A DNA stretch of 64,000 bases, taken from positions 1,798,001 to 1,862,000 of the forward strand of contig NZ_CP007035.1 of NCBI RefSeq assembly GCF_000243115.2. The letters are read 5' to 3'. Below, piece after piece: positions 26,420-34,525 of the stretch. Source of the DNA: Niabella soli DSM 19437 (GTDB taxonomy: Bacteria > Bacteroidota > Bacteroidia > Chitinophagales > Chitinophagaceae). The translations under genes and the position numbers were made by a program. The notes under the pieces are model-generated. The model did no database searches. It saw only the letters and a program-made list of their open reading frames with translations, and had not been told where the DNA came from. Each line of letters opens with the position of its first letter. Within the stretch, counting starts at the first letter, position 1.

Positions 26420-27841
26420 TTGCAGGATTTCATTTCTATTTCCGAGTATCACGAACGGTTAAAAAAGGGCACGACCACCTGTAAGGCAACGGTGGAAGCC
26501 TGTTTGAAAAAAATTGAGGCCACCAAACACCTCAATGCTTTTATAGAAATTTACGAAGAAGAAGCTTTAAAAAGGGCGGAGGAATTAGATCTTCTTTCTG
26601 CTCCTGCTGGCAAATTGCACGGCGTGATACTTTCCGTAAAAGACGTCATCAGCCACAAAGGGCACGGGTTAACAGCCGCTTCAAAAATACTTTCCGGTTT
26701 CACGGCTATTTTTTCTGCAACGGTTGTGGAGCGGTTGCTCGCTGAAGGCGCAATTATCATTGGCCGCGTCAATTGCGATGAATTTGCCATGGGATCTTCC
26801 AACGAAAATTCCGTTTATGGTGCAGTACTGAATGCTGCAGATCCTTCCCGTATTCCGGGCGGATCATCCGGCGGATCGGCCGTTTCGGTACAGGCAGGCT
26901 TATGCATGGCTTCCCTGGGCAGTGATACCGGCGGCTCTGTACGGCAACCGGCAGATTTTTGTGGTATAGTGGGCCTGAAGCCTACTTATGGCAGGGTGTC
27001 CCGCTACGGATTGATCGCCTATGCTTCTTCTTTCGACCAGATCGGCATTTTTGCCACTACTATTCCTGACACAGCGTTAATCCTGGAAGTTATCTCCGGG
27101 GCCGATGCATTTGACAGCACCGTTTCGCAAGAACCGGTGCCCGCTTATGCCACACAACTAATATCCGGGAAAAAATATAAAATAGCTTATTTCCCGGAAG
27201 CCCTGGAACATGAAAGTCTGGACCCCGAAATAAGCGCCGCTATCCAACAGCAACTGGCTGACTGGACTGCCGAAGGGCACCAGGTTCAGCCGGTACAGTT
27301 TGATCTGTTGGATTATATTGTACCTACCTATTATGTTTTGACCACGGCTGAAGCCTCGTCGAATCTTTCCCGCTACGATGGCGTTAAATTCGGCTACCGA
27401 TCCCCGGCTACCGGCCTGGAACTGGATGATTTTTATAAAAAGAACCGTTCCGAAGGCTTTGGAAAAGAGGTAAAACGCCGTATTCTCCTGGGAAACTTTG
27501 TGCTCAGTTCGGGTTATTATGACGCATATTTTACCCAGGCACAAAAGGTCCGGATGATTTTAACAAATCGTTTACACTTGATTTTCAAGGACTTTGATTT
27601 TATCTGCCTACCTACTGCCCCCTCCGTTGCCTTCAAAATAGGGGAAAAAACTACCGATCCTATAGCCATGTATATAGCTGATATATATACAGTTATGGCA
27701 AATCTGGCCGGCATTCCCGCTATTTCAATCCCTAAATTTGTCCACTCTGTTCAAAAGATGCCCTTTGGCGTTCAGCTAATGGCGGCTCCTTTTAATGAAT
27801 TATCTTTGCTGTCTTTCTGTAACAATAATCTGGATAAATAA
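26420..27841 (+). CDS. gatA: Aspartyl/glutamyl-tRNA amidotransferase subunit A
   Basis: This 473-aa amidase is the glutaminase subunit of GatCAB, which converts misacylated Glu-tRNA(Gln). The Ser-cisSer-Lys triad is visible as K74 (SVKDVI), S149 (PGGSSGGSAV) and S173 (SDTGGSVRQPADFCG), each shifted by exactly five from the Staphylococcus numbering 79/154/178. No in-frame ATG lies near the 5' end, so the start is probably the TTG at 26420 (MQDFISISEY). GatB and GatC are not adjacent. Confidence 0.95.
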   Translation: MQDFISISEYHERLKKGTTTCKATVEACLKKIEATKHLNAFIEIYEEEALKRAEELDLLSAPAGKLHGVILSVKDVISHKGHGLTAASKILSGFTAIFSATVVERLLAEGAIIIGRVNCDEFAMGSSNENSVYGAVLNAADPSRIPGGSSGGSAVSVQAGLCMASLGSDTGGSVRQPADFCGIVGLKPTYGRVSRYGLIAYASSFDQIGIFATTIPDTALILEVISGADAFDSTVSQEPVPAYATQLISGKKYKIAYFPEALEHESLDPEISAAIQQQLADWTAEGHQVQPVQFDLLDYIVPTYYVLTTAEASSNLSRYDGVKFGYRSPATGLELDDFYKKNRSEGFGKEVKRRILLGNFVLSSGYYDAYFTQAQKVRMILTNRLHLIFKDFDFICLPTAPSVAFKIGEKTTDPIAMYIADIYTVMANLAGIPAISIPKFVHSVQKMPFGVQLMAAPFNELSLLSFCNNNLDK

Positions 27842-27918
27842 TCGTTTTATTTAATCCATTGATCAGACTGCGTTTTTTACTGGAACCAGGTTTTGTTATC
27901 TAAAACACAACGGGAATA

Positions 27919-28968
27919 ATGACAAAAAACAAGTTGACGTTATTTTTAAAAGGAGCGCTGGTTCTTGTGGTAACTCATGCGTGTGCAGGAGCGCAGGCGC
28001 AACTGAGCCCGATTACGGAAACCGCCGCCGCACCTGCTGCCACCGCTACCCCGGAATTGGTAAAAGCCGATCCTAAGGCAGGATTCAAAGACCTTTTTGA
28101 CAATACCGATGCAAAGAGCGCTACTTTTAAAGGCATCAAAACAGAACATTTAAATCCCAGGGCCGTAAGCTTTGTGAAGGAATATGTTGAAAAAAATGCA
28201 CGGGAGCTCAATAACCTGAAATCCTGGGGGCGGCCTTATTTTGATATGATGGACGATGTCCTTTCGCAGAATGGCATCCCCAAAGAACTGAAATACCTGG
28301 CGGTGATAGAATCGCATTTAAGAGCCAACCTGGTTTCCTGGGCAGGTGCCGTAGGCCCCTGGCAATTTATGCCCGAAACTGCCCGCACACTGGGCTTAAC
28401 CGTTACCCGCGGACGCGACGAAAGAACCGATTACCTGAAAAGCACAAAAGCTGCAAGTAAATATCTCAACTACCTGTATAATATCTATAAGGATTGGCTA
28501 CTGGTGGTAGCTGCTTATAACTGCGGACCCGGACGCGTTAATTCAGCAATTAACAAAGCAGGCAGCAATGATTTCTGGAACCTTCAGTATTATTTACCCG
28601 CAGAAAGCAGGAACCATGTAAAAAAATTCATTGCCACTCATTATATAATGGAGGGCCAGGGTGGCGTAACTACGGTTTCGCGGGATCAGGCCCTGGCAAT
28701 GATGAAAACCGTTAAAGACGATGCTACACAACTCAATGTAAAAGTACAAACGATCAGCGGTCGTTATAATTCAAGAGCTATTGCCAAATACCTTGCAATG
28801 GACATTGAGGCGTTTAGCAAGCTCAATCCCAGTCTGGATAAGGTTCTGGCCTCCAACAGCACCTACCAGTTAAAATTGCCCGAAGATAAAATGCAGGAGT
28901 TCCTTTCCAAAAAGAATGAGATGCTGAATGAGTCCATTCAAATGCTCATCAACCCCGAATACCGGTAA
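27919..28968 (+). CDS. Lytic transglycosylase (SLT) with C-terminal LysM-like region
   Basis: This 349-aa secreted protein has a signal peptide (about 1-27) and an Ala/Thr/Pro linker. The SLT domain has catalytic E131 in LKYLAVIESHLRANLVS, then GAVGPWQFMPETARTLGL and VVAAYNCGPGRVNSAI. A region with IAKYLAMDIEAFSKLNPSL (about 270-325) resembles LysM. It resembles MltD and would cleave the glycan strand of peptidoglycan in the periplasm. Confidence 0.93.
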   Translation: MTKNKLTLFLKGALVLVVTHACAGAQAQLSPITETAAAPAATATPELVKADPKAGFKDLFDNTDAKSATFKGIKTEHLNPRAVSFVKEYVEKNARELNNLKSWGRPYFDMMDDVLSQNGIPKELKYLAVIESHLRANLVSWAGAVGPWQFMPETARTLGLTVTRGRDERTDYLKSTKAASKYLNYLYNIYKDWLLVVAAYNCGPGRVNSAINKAGSNDFWNLQYYLPAESRNHVKKFIATHYIMEGQGGVTTVSRDQALAMMKTVKDDATQLNVKVQTISGRYNSRAIAKYLAMDIEAFSKLNPSLDKVLASNSTYQLKLPEDKMQEFLSKKNEMLNESIQMLINPEYR

Positions 28969-28990
28969 TTAAGAAAAACGATTCATATAC

Positions 28991-29014
28991 ACCCCGCTGC
29001 AAAGTGGGGTTTTT
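28991..29014 (+). terminator. Terminator of the transglycosylase gene
   Basis: ACCCC and GGGGT pair around a 10-nt loop, followed by four T, 22 nt after the stop. Confidence 0.75.
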
Positions 29015-29090
29015 GTTTTATTACCCTCCCAAAACATTAACAAAATATAGCAGCAGAATTTTATATTTTACAGCCCCTTAATAACACTGC

Positions 29091-29711
29091 ATGATTGCAA
29101 TTTCGGGTCTGATAAAGAAGTATAACCAGCAGTTGATACTGGATATTCCTTCCTGCAATTTAGAAAAAGGCATCTATTGGATAAAAGGCGCAAATGGCTC
29201 TGGCAAAACTACTTTTTTAAAAATACTTGCTGGCATGATCCCTTTTGAGGGCGCCATTACGATAAATGCTATCCCTCAAAAACAAGACCCGGTCACCTAT
29301 CGAAAACAATTAAGCTGGGCAGCCGCAGAGCCTCTATATCCTGATTTTTTAACAGGTACTGATCTCATCCGGTTATATCAACGGATCAAAGAGGTTGGCA
29401 ATGACGCAACAGCTTCGTTGGTGCACCTTTTTAACAGCGCCGCATATATAAGCAATAAGACCGCAACCTATTCCGCCGGGATGCTGAAAAAACTATCACT
29501 TATATTAGCTTTTTCCGGCGCAACAAAAGTAATTTTACTGGATGAGCCTTTTATTACCCTGGACGCCGCAACCTGCAAGTTATTAGGGGCTTATATCAAT
29601 GACCGCCACAGGAGCGCCGGAACCTCTTTTCTCCTGAGCTCCCACCAGGACCCGCACGAATTCCTGACGGGCTGTACAGAACTTTTAATTCAAGACCAAA
29701 CTATACAGTGA
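29091..29711 (+). CDS. ABC transporter ATP-binding protein
   Basis: This 206-aa ATPase has Walker A GANGSGKTT (33-41), a signature region YSAGMLKKLSL in place of the usual LSGGQ, Walker B VILLDEPF, and the switch His in LLSSHQDP. It overlaps the membrane gene by 4 nt if that gene starts at GTG, so the two form one exporter. The substrate is unknown. Confidence 0.93.
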   Translation: MIAISGLIKKYNQQLILDIPSCNLEKGIYWIKGANGSGKTTFLKILAGMIPFEGAITINAIPQKQDPVTYRKQLSWAAAEPLYPDFLTGTDLIRLYQRIKEVGNDATASLVHLFNSAAYISNKTATYSAGMLKKLSLILAFSGATKVILLDEPFITLDAATCKLLGAYINDRHRSAGTSFLLSSHQDPHEFLTGCTELLIQDQTIQ

Positions 29712-30829
29712 ACATGATTGCCCGGGTCCTTTATAAATCCTTTATCAAACCTTTTTATAAAGAAAATGCCGGCACCTTTGTATTTGTATTTACTATGTTC
29801 TTCTTTATTGTGGGCACTGTTGACGGCGCCGATCTTTTCCGGTATCATTATGGCTTAATTAAAGCAATATTGAGCATTCATCCATTTCTGTATGCGGCTC
29901 TTTTATTGTGGATCTTCTATTCAAGAAAATGCGCCGTATTTATCGTACAGCTATTGCGCCAACCCTCCTATGAATTTATTGCGATATTGAAAAGCCTTCC
30001 ATCCCGCAAACAATACCGGCTTTTCTTTATCGTTGATTTTATACTATTGCTACCTATAACATTTTATATTACGCTCGTTATTGCAGAAGGTATTTACCTG
30101 CATGCCATCCTTTCTACAAGCATCGTCTTTATTTTTCAACTAGCCGCGCTCTTAATACTTCCCGCCCGGCATGTGTGGCTTTTAAATCACCCCGGACGGC
30201 AACAAGCCTGGCTGACAAATGGCTTTTTCCGGAAAGTGCGGCCTGCCTCGTTTTATCCATTTATGCTCGCAAGGGCCGTTTTCACAACACAGAAAATTGC
30301 CTGGGCAGGTATTAAAGTATATACCTGTGTTTTTTTATATTTCATAACGGTAAACAATAGTCTAACCCCCGACAGCCTGCACCTCACCTTTTTATTTTTC
30401 AGTTTTGGAGTACTGGCAAATGGGGTGTTCATAAACCGCATACGCAGTTATGAAGAACAGTATCTTTCTTTCTACAGAACATTACCTGTATCAATTGCCA
30501 GGCGGCTCATCCAGTATGCCTGTTTCAGCCTGGTTCTCATAGTTCCTGAAGTACTGCTACTCTGTATCCTGGCGCTTAAAGGGTTGGGGTATTTTAATGC
30601 GTTATCACTGGGGCTTTATGCCTTTACAACATTAGTATTGCTGACCTCGCTCAGCTTTTTAAAATTGATGCCGCTGAAACATTTTGTAAAAACGTTGCTG
30701 GTCCTTTTTTTCGCCGGGTACTTTATCATGATGCTCAGCAATATTATTTTTATCAGTCTCCTATTTCTGCTGGCGAGCTGCACTTTGTTCAAACTTGTCT
30801 ATTATAAGTTTGAGGCAAACAATGCGTAA
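29708..30829 (+). CDS. ABC transporter membrane subunit
   Basis: This 373-aa protein has about nine hydrophobic helices and no soluble domain. It begins at GTG 29708 within the ATPase stop, or at ATG 29714. It resembles ABC-2-type exporter membrane proteins by layout, but I recognise no specific family. It forms a translationally coupled pair with the ATPase. Confidence 0.82.
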   Translation: MNMIARVLYKSFIKPFYKENAGTFVFVFTMFFFIVGTVDGADLFRYHYGLIKAILSIHPFLYAALLLWIFYSRKCAVFIVQLLRQPSYEFIAILKSLPSRKQYRLFFIVDFILLLPITFYITLVIAEGIYLHAILSTSIVFIFQLAALLILPARHVWLLNHPGRQQAWLTNGFFRKVRPASFYPFMLARAVFTTQKIAWAGIKVYTCVFLYFITVNNSLTPDSLHLTFLFFSFGVLANGVFINRIRSYEEQYLSFYRTLPVSIARRLIQYACFSLVLIVPEVLLLCILALKGLGYFNALSLGLYAFTTLVLLTSLSFLKLMPLKHFVKTLLVLFFAGYFIMMLSNIIFISLLFLLASCTLFKLVYYKFEANNA

Positions 30830-30899
30830 CCGATTTTTATATTCCTTATTTCCTATTCATCTACCGCTATTTCACTCTATCCTGATAGCCATCGACGCG

Positions 30900-31042
30900 T
30901 TTCACGCAACGACGCAAAGAAGCAGCGGCGCGGCCAAAGATTCTTTAGCATCACGGGGTTTATTATCTGTGAAAATCTGCGGGATCTGTGAGAACAAAAC
31001 TCCCGCAAAGTTTCACGCAACGACGCAAAGGAGCAGTGGCGC
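30900..31042. repeat. 32-nt direct repeat pair and CTGTG words
   Basis: 30900-30931 and 31011-31042 match at 30 of 32 positions (core CACGCAACGACGCAAAG). Between them ATCTGTG, ATCTGCG, ATCTGTG occur at 30965, 30975 and 30984, the same 10+9 spacing as at 60300. Confidence 0.85.
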
Positions 31043-31128
31043 AAGGAATGTCATTGCTTCAAAGAGCCTGTGGGCATACATTTGCCCTCTCATTAAAAAA
31101 CTGCTAGTAGTGCTGAAGCCGAAGGGAG

Positions 31129-31146
31129 TCCCGACAGCTATCGGAG
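31129..31146. repeat. Near-palindrome CCCGACAGCTATCGGA
   Basis: This is an imperfect copy of the palindrome found perfectly at 53597-53614. Confidence 0.6.
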
Positions 31147-31198
31147 CAAGGAAGCCGATAGAAGTACTGAAGCTGACAACATAACAGAAAAACTATCG

Positions 31199-31231
31199 AC
31201 TTTTACATTTAATATTTCACATTCCTTATTT
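31199..31231. repeat. Heptamer words before pabB stop
   Basis: Words such as TACATTT, AATATTT, CACATTC, CTTATTT run up to the pabB stop codon. Confidence 0.6.
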
Positions 31232-32494
31232 TCACCCCTTCAGCACTTCTTCAATCGCTTTAGCTTTTAACAGGCATTCTTCCCATTCTTTTGCCGCTTC
31301 GCTGTAAATCGTAATACCAGACCCTACCTTACAGGATAGATACTTTGTGGAGTGATTATACATCAGGCTCCGGATCACCACATTCAGGTCAAAATCCCCG
31401 TCAGGGCTTATATACCCGATCGACCCGGAAAAGATGCCGCGTTTGGCTTGTTCATGCTGATCGATCAGTTTCATTACGCTAACCTTAGGCGCTCCGGTCA
31501 TCGAACCCATTGGGAAGGTTGCTTTCAACATATCCGGAAAAGCATAATTATCAGGAAGCACACCCGAAACAGTGGAGACCATCTGGTGCACCTGCGCAAA
31601 ACTATAAATTCCAAAAAGTTCGTCAACACGCACCGATCCCTCCCGGCAGATCCTTGAAAGATCATTACGCACCAGGTCCACTACCATCACATTTTCTGCC
31701 CGGTCCTTTTGGCTGTTCAATAAATTCTCCCGCTCTCCGGCCAAAAGCACTCCATCCTGCGCATGGCGCGGCAGCGTTCCTTTAATGGGTTGACTAATAA
31801 TATTGCTCCCCGTTTTTTTCAGAAACCGTTCAGGGCTGGCACAGACCAGCCATTTATCCTGTAACCGGTACAGGCCGGCAAACGGCGCCGGGGTTTTTTT
31901 TGTAAGTTGGCGGTAAATTGTAAACGGATCAATCACCGTGTCTTCGGCAAAAAACTCGATGCAATAGTTAATCTCATAACAGTCGCCGCGGTGAATATGC
32001 TTTTGCAGTGCTTCAATTGCCTGCAGATAGGCCGCTTTCTTTACCCTCGGTTGCAACACCACCGGGCTGCCAACTGCAGTTGTATCTGCTGGTATATTCA
32101 GGATGGCATCATATACCGCAGCAGGATCCGCTGCATCAATTTCCAATATACCCTCCTTTAACTGCAGCACTATTTCAGGTTCAAAAAAGCATATATCAGG
32201 GAATAAAAGCTGGTCTGTTTTATTAGAAAGGGCCTCCGGTCCGCTGGTATTTAGCTCATACCCTAAATGACCCAGCAGCCATTTCCCCTGTCTTTTTTTC
32301 TGGTATTCACCAAAAGCTTCTAATGCATCATTTTGCGAAGCCTCAAAAGCAGACACTGCGCCCGCCCCGGCAATGAAATCAAGGCTTTGCCCCGGAAGCG
32401 CGCAGGAGTCCAAAAAGCAAAAGGTGCTAAACCGATGTAACCAGTTTAGCACCTTCTCTTTAATTAAAGCAGGATCAGAAATCGTCCTCGTCAT
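31232..32494 (-). CDS. pabB: Aminodeoxychorismate synthase component I
   Basis: This 420-aa chorismate-binding enzyme makes 4-amino-4-deoxychorismate for folate. The PabB motif PIKGT with its Lys is present (SQPIKGTLPR), which separates it from TrpE (PIAGT). Other motifs are GDCYEINYC, CASPERFL, AENVMVVDLVRNDLSRIC and FPMGSMTGAPK. The frame stays open further upstream, but that part lies in the acidic gene's other frame and looks non-protein. The ATG at 32494 (MTRTISDP) overlaps the acidic gene by 20 nt. Component II is not in the window. Confidence 0.94.
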   Translation of the reverse strand: MTRTISDPALIKEKVLNWLHRFSTFCFLDSCALPGQSLDFIAGAGAVSAFEASQNDALEAFGEYQKKRQGKWLLGHLGYELNTSGPEALSNKTDQLLFPDICFFEPEIVLQLKEGILEIDAADPAAVYDAILNIPADTTAVGSPVVLQPRVKKAAYLQAIEALQKHIHRGDCYEINYCIEFFAEDTVIDPFTIYRQLTKKTPAPFAGLYRLQDKWLVCASPERFLKKTGSNIISQPIKGTLPRHAQDGVLLAGERENLLNSQKDRAENVMVVDLVRNDLSRICREGSVRVDELFGIYSFAQVHQMVSTVSGVLPDNYAFPDMLKATFPMGSMTGAPKVSVMKLIDQHEQAKRGIFSGSIGYISPDGDFDLNVVIRSLMYNHSTKYLSCKVGSGITIYSEAAKEWEECLLKAKAIEEVLKG

Positions 32495-32876
32495 CAAAAT
32501 CATCCTTTTCGTTGCCAAACAGGTCATCAAACTCTTCATCAGGCTTAAAATCATCCTCATCTTCATAAGAAGATTTCTTTCCTTTTCCGCCCGACTTCGA
32601 TTTTGATTTGGGGATATCAAATTCATCAAAATCTTTATCCCAGTCTTCTCCTTCCTCTACCTTGTCCCAATCGTCTACGTCATCGTCAAGATCCTCCTCC
32701 TCCTCATCGTCATCTGTTATCGTTTTGCCTTTTTTGCCTGGCTTGGGGGCATCCGCATCTTCATAAAGATCGTCATCTTCCTCATCCATTTCTTCGTCAT
32801 GTTTTTTCGACTTCGGCGACGCCTTTTCTGCGTTTGTCTTCTTATCTGTTCCGGTTGATTTATTTGATTTTGCCAT
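32475..32876 (-). CDS. Highly acidic low-complexity protein upstream of pabB
   Basis: This 133-aa protein begins with a Lys/Ser/Thr-rich basic segment (residues 1-26). The rest alternates Asp/Glu blocks with Lys/Gly/Ser linkers and aromatic W, F and Y (DDWDKVEEGEDWDKDFDEFD), ending FDDEDDF. It has no signal peptide, membrane segment or fold I recognise and is probably disordered. It overlaps pabB by 20 nt, so the two are translationally coupled. Possible roles include binding basic partners or metal (speculation). Confidence 0.8.
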   Translation of the reverse strand: MAKSNKSTGTDKKTNAEKASPKSKKHDEEMDEEDDDLYEDADAPKPGKKGKTITDDDEEEEDLDDDVDDWDKVEEGEDWDKDFDEFDIPKSKSKSGGKGKKSSYEDEDDFKPDEEFDDLFGNEKDDFDDEDDF

Positions 32877-32959
32877 ACCTAATAAAATCTAATAATTGAA
32901 AGTGTAAATTTTAATCGAAGTTTTTAATTCTCCAAATTTTTAAACTGATTTTTTGTGAA

Positions 32960-34222
32960 TCAAATTTTAATTAGCTGGTCTCTCTCGGGCCCGTTGGATA
33001 TATACCTCACTCCTACCCCCAGATATTCGTTAATAAAATCAATATAGATCTTCATCTTTTCCGGCAGTTCCGCATAGGATTTTGTTTGAGTGATATCGGC
33101 GTGCCAGCCATCAAACGCTTTAAACTCAGGCTTGTAATCAGCCAGGTCCAAACGCAGCGGGATTTCGGTAATTGATTTTCCGTCCAGGGAATAAGCGGTG
33201 CACACTTCCAGTTTTTCAAAATGATCCAACACATCTGCCTTGGTCATAACCAGTTGGGTAACCCCGTTGATCATGCAGGCAAAGTTCAACGCCACCAGGT
33301 CGATCCATCCGCAACGTCGCGGGCGACCGGTAACGGCTCCGTATTCCCGCCCAATATCGCGCAAACGCTGACCATCTTCATTCTCCAGTTCTGACGGAAA
33401 GGGACCGCTGCCCACACGGGTGCAATAAGCTTTTGTAATACCAATAACTTCTTTAATGTATTGTGGCGCCACACCCAATCCGTTACATACACCTGCCGAA
33501 ATGGTGTTGGAGGATGTTACAAACGGGAAGGTGCCAAAATCAACGTCCAGCATACTTCCCTGGGCGCCTTCTGCCAATACTTTTTTGCCTTCCTTCAACA
33601 ATTTATTAATAAAGTATTCGCCGTTAACAATATTCAATGTTTTAAGGAATTCGATGGATTTAAAGAACTCCTGTTCGTCCTGGCTGATATCTTCATCAAA
33701 ACCATAAGTATTCAGGATTACATAATGTTTTTCTTTTAATGCCTCGTACATGTTTTTGAAATCAGGATTCAGGATATCGCCCACCCGCAAAGCATTGCGG
33801 CCGGTTTTGTCCATATACGCAGGGCTGATCCCTTTTAGCGTTGAGCCTATTTTCCCTTTCCCCTTAGCTTGTTCAGAAGCTTTGTCCAGCGCCCGGTGCG
33901 TGGGGATGATCAGGTTGGTCCGTTCAGATACATACAGGTTCTTTTTCAGATCCCCCTCAAATTTGGTCAACTGCTGGCATTCCTGTTCTAAAGACACAGG
34001 GTCCAGCACGACGCCGTTCCCGATAAGATTAATTTTTCCTTGGTTGAAAATACCGGAAGGTATCTGGCGCAGCACCAGTTTTTCCCCGTTGCGGTACAGG
34101 GTGTGCCCGGCATTTGGTCCGCCCTGGAAACGGGCTACCACATCATAATCTTTTGCAAAGAAGTCCACAATTTTTCCTTTTCCTTCATCACCCCATTGCA
34201 GACCCAGAATTACATCTATCAT
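32960..34222 (-). CDS. purA: Adenylosuccinate synthetase
   Basis: This 420-aa enzyme joins IMP and aspartate with GTP in AMP synthesis. It opens MIDVILGLQWGDEGKGKIVDFFAKDYD with the family's GDEGKGK loop, then GGPNAGHT (His catalytic), IGSTLKGISPAYMDKTGR, EGAQGSMLDVDFGTFPFVTSSN and GRPRRCGWIDLV. It is complete and of normal length. Confidence 0.98.
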   Translation of the reverse strand: MIDVILGLQWGDEGKGKIVDFFAKDYDVVARFQGGPNAGHTLYRNGEKLVLRQIPSGIFNQGKINLIGNGVVLDPVSLEQECQQLTKFEGDLKKNLYVSERTNLIIPTHRALDKASEQAKGKGKIGSTLKGISPAYMDKTGRNALRVGDILNPDFKNMYEALKEKHYVILNTYGFDEDISQDEQEFFKSIEFLKTLNIVNGEYFINKLLKEGKKVLAEGAQGSMLDVDFGTFPFVTSSNTISAGVCNGLGVAPQYIKEVIGITKAYCTRVGSGPFPSELENEDGQRLRDIGREYGAVTGRPRRCGWIDLVALNFACMINGVTQLVMTKADVLDHFEKLEVCTAYSLDGKSITEIPLRLDLADYKPEFKAFDGWHADITQTKSYAELPEKMKIYIDFINEYLGVGVRYISNGPERDQLIKI

Positions 34223-34290
34223 TATTAAATTTTTATTACCTGATATGAATTAAGGGTACAAAAATAGAGGTTTGGCGGGAAAAGATTACA

Positions 34291-34395
34291 AGTTGCAGGT
34301 TTCTGGATGCTGGTTTCTGGTTTCTGGTTGCGGGATGCCCAATGCGGAATGCCGAACGCTAAATGCTGAACGCTGAATGCTGCATAAGAAACGCT
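34291..34395. repeat. Array of 15 degenerate heptamers between purA and rel
   Basis: In register over 105 nt: GGTTTCT (three times), GGATGCT, GGATGCC, GAATGCC, GAACGCT (twice), GAATGCT and variants. The word drifts from GGTTTCT to GAATGCT along the array. Unlike other sites it has little inverted partner. Confidence 0.9.
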
Positions 34396-34493
34396 GATCC
34401 GTAGCTAACAACGATACAAGCGTTAAGCGTTATGCCTTACGCGTTAAGCAGCAGTACTGACCGCAAAACGCTCAATGCTTTACGGATCTCCGA

Positions 34494-34514
34494 TTGACCA
34501 TTCACTATTCACTT
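34494..34514. repeat. Short heptamer set CATTCAC/TATTCAC
   Basis: The words GATTGAC, CATTCAC and TATTCAC run in register just before the rel stop region. They resemble those at 1150-1170. Confidence 0.6.
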
Positions 34515-34525
34515 CTATCTATTGC

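Larger units (their letters stand above)
30830..31231. other. Repeat-rich intergenic region
   Basis: There is no credible gene in these 402 nt. The region is built from diverse short repeats: a 32-nt direct repeat, a 10+9-nt word set, a near-palindrome and heptamers (see separate entries). Confidence 0.75.
34223..34525. other. Intergenic region dominated by heptamer words
   Basis: There is no gene in these 303 nt. About a third is the heptamer array 34291-34395, and 34494-34514 holds another short set. The rel 3' end follows. Confidence 0.75.

Noticed and set aside
30830-31231. Insertion sequence remnant
   Set aside because: There are direct repeats but no transposase sequence or terminal inverted repeats.
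32495-32629. 45-residue N-terminal extension of pabB
   Set aside because: The extension is the acidic gene read in another frame and has no PabB-like sequence; the start at 32494 fits the family.
34291-34395. Possible CRISPR array
   Set aside because: The period is 7 nt with degenerate units and no spacers or cas genes, so it does not fit a CRISPR.
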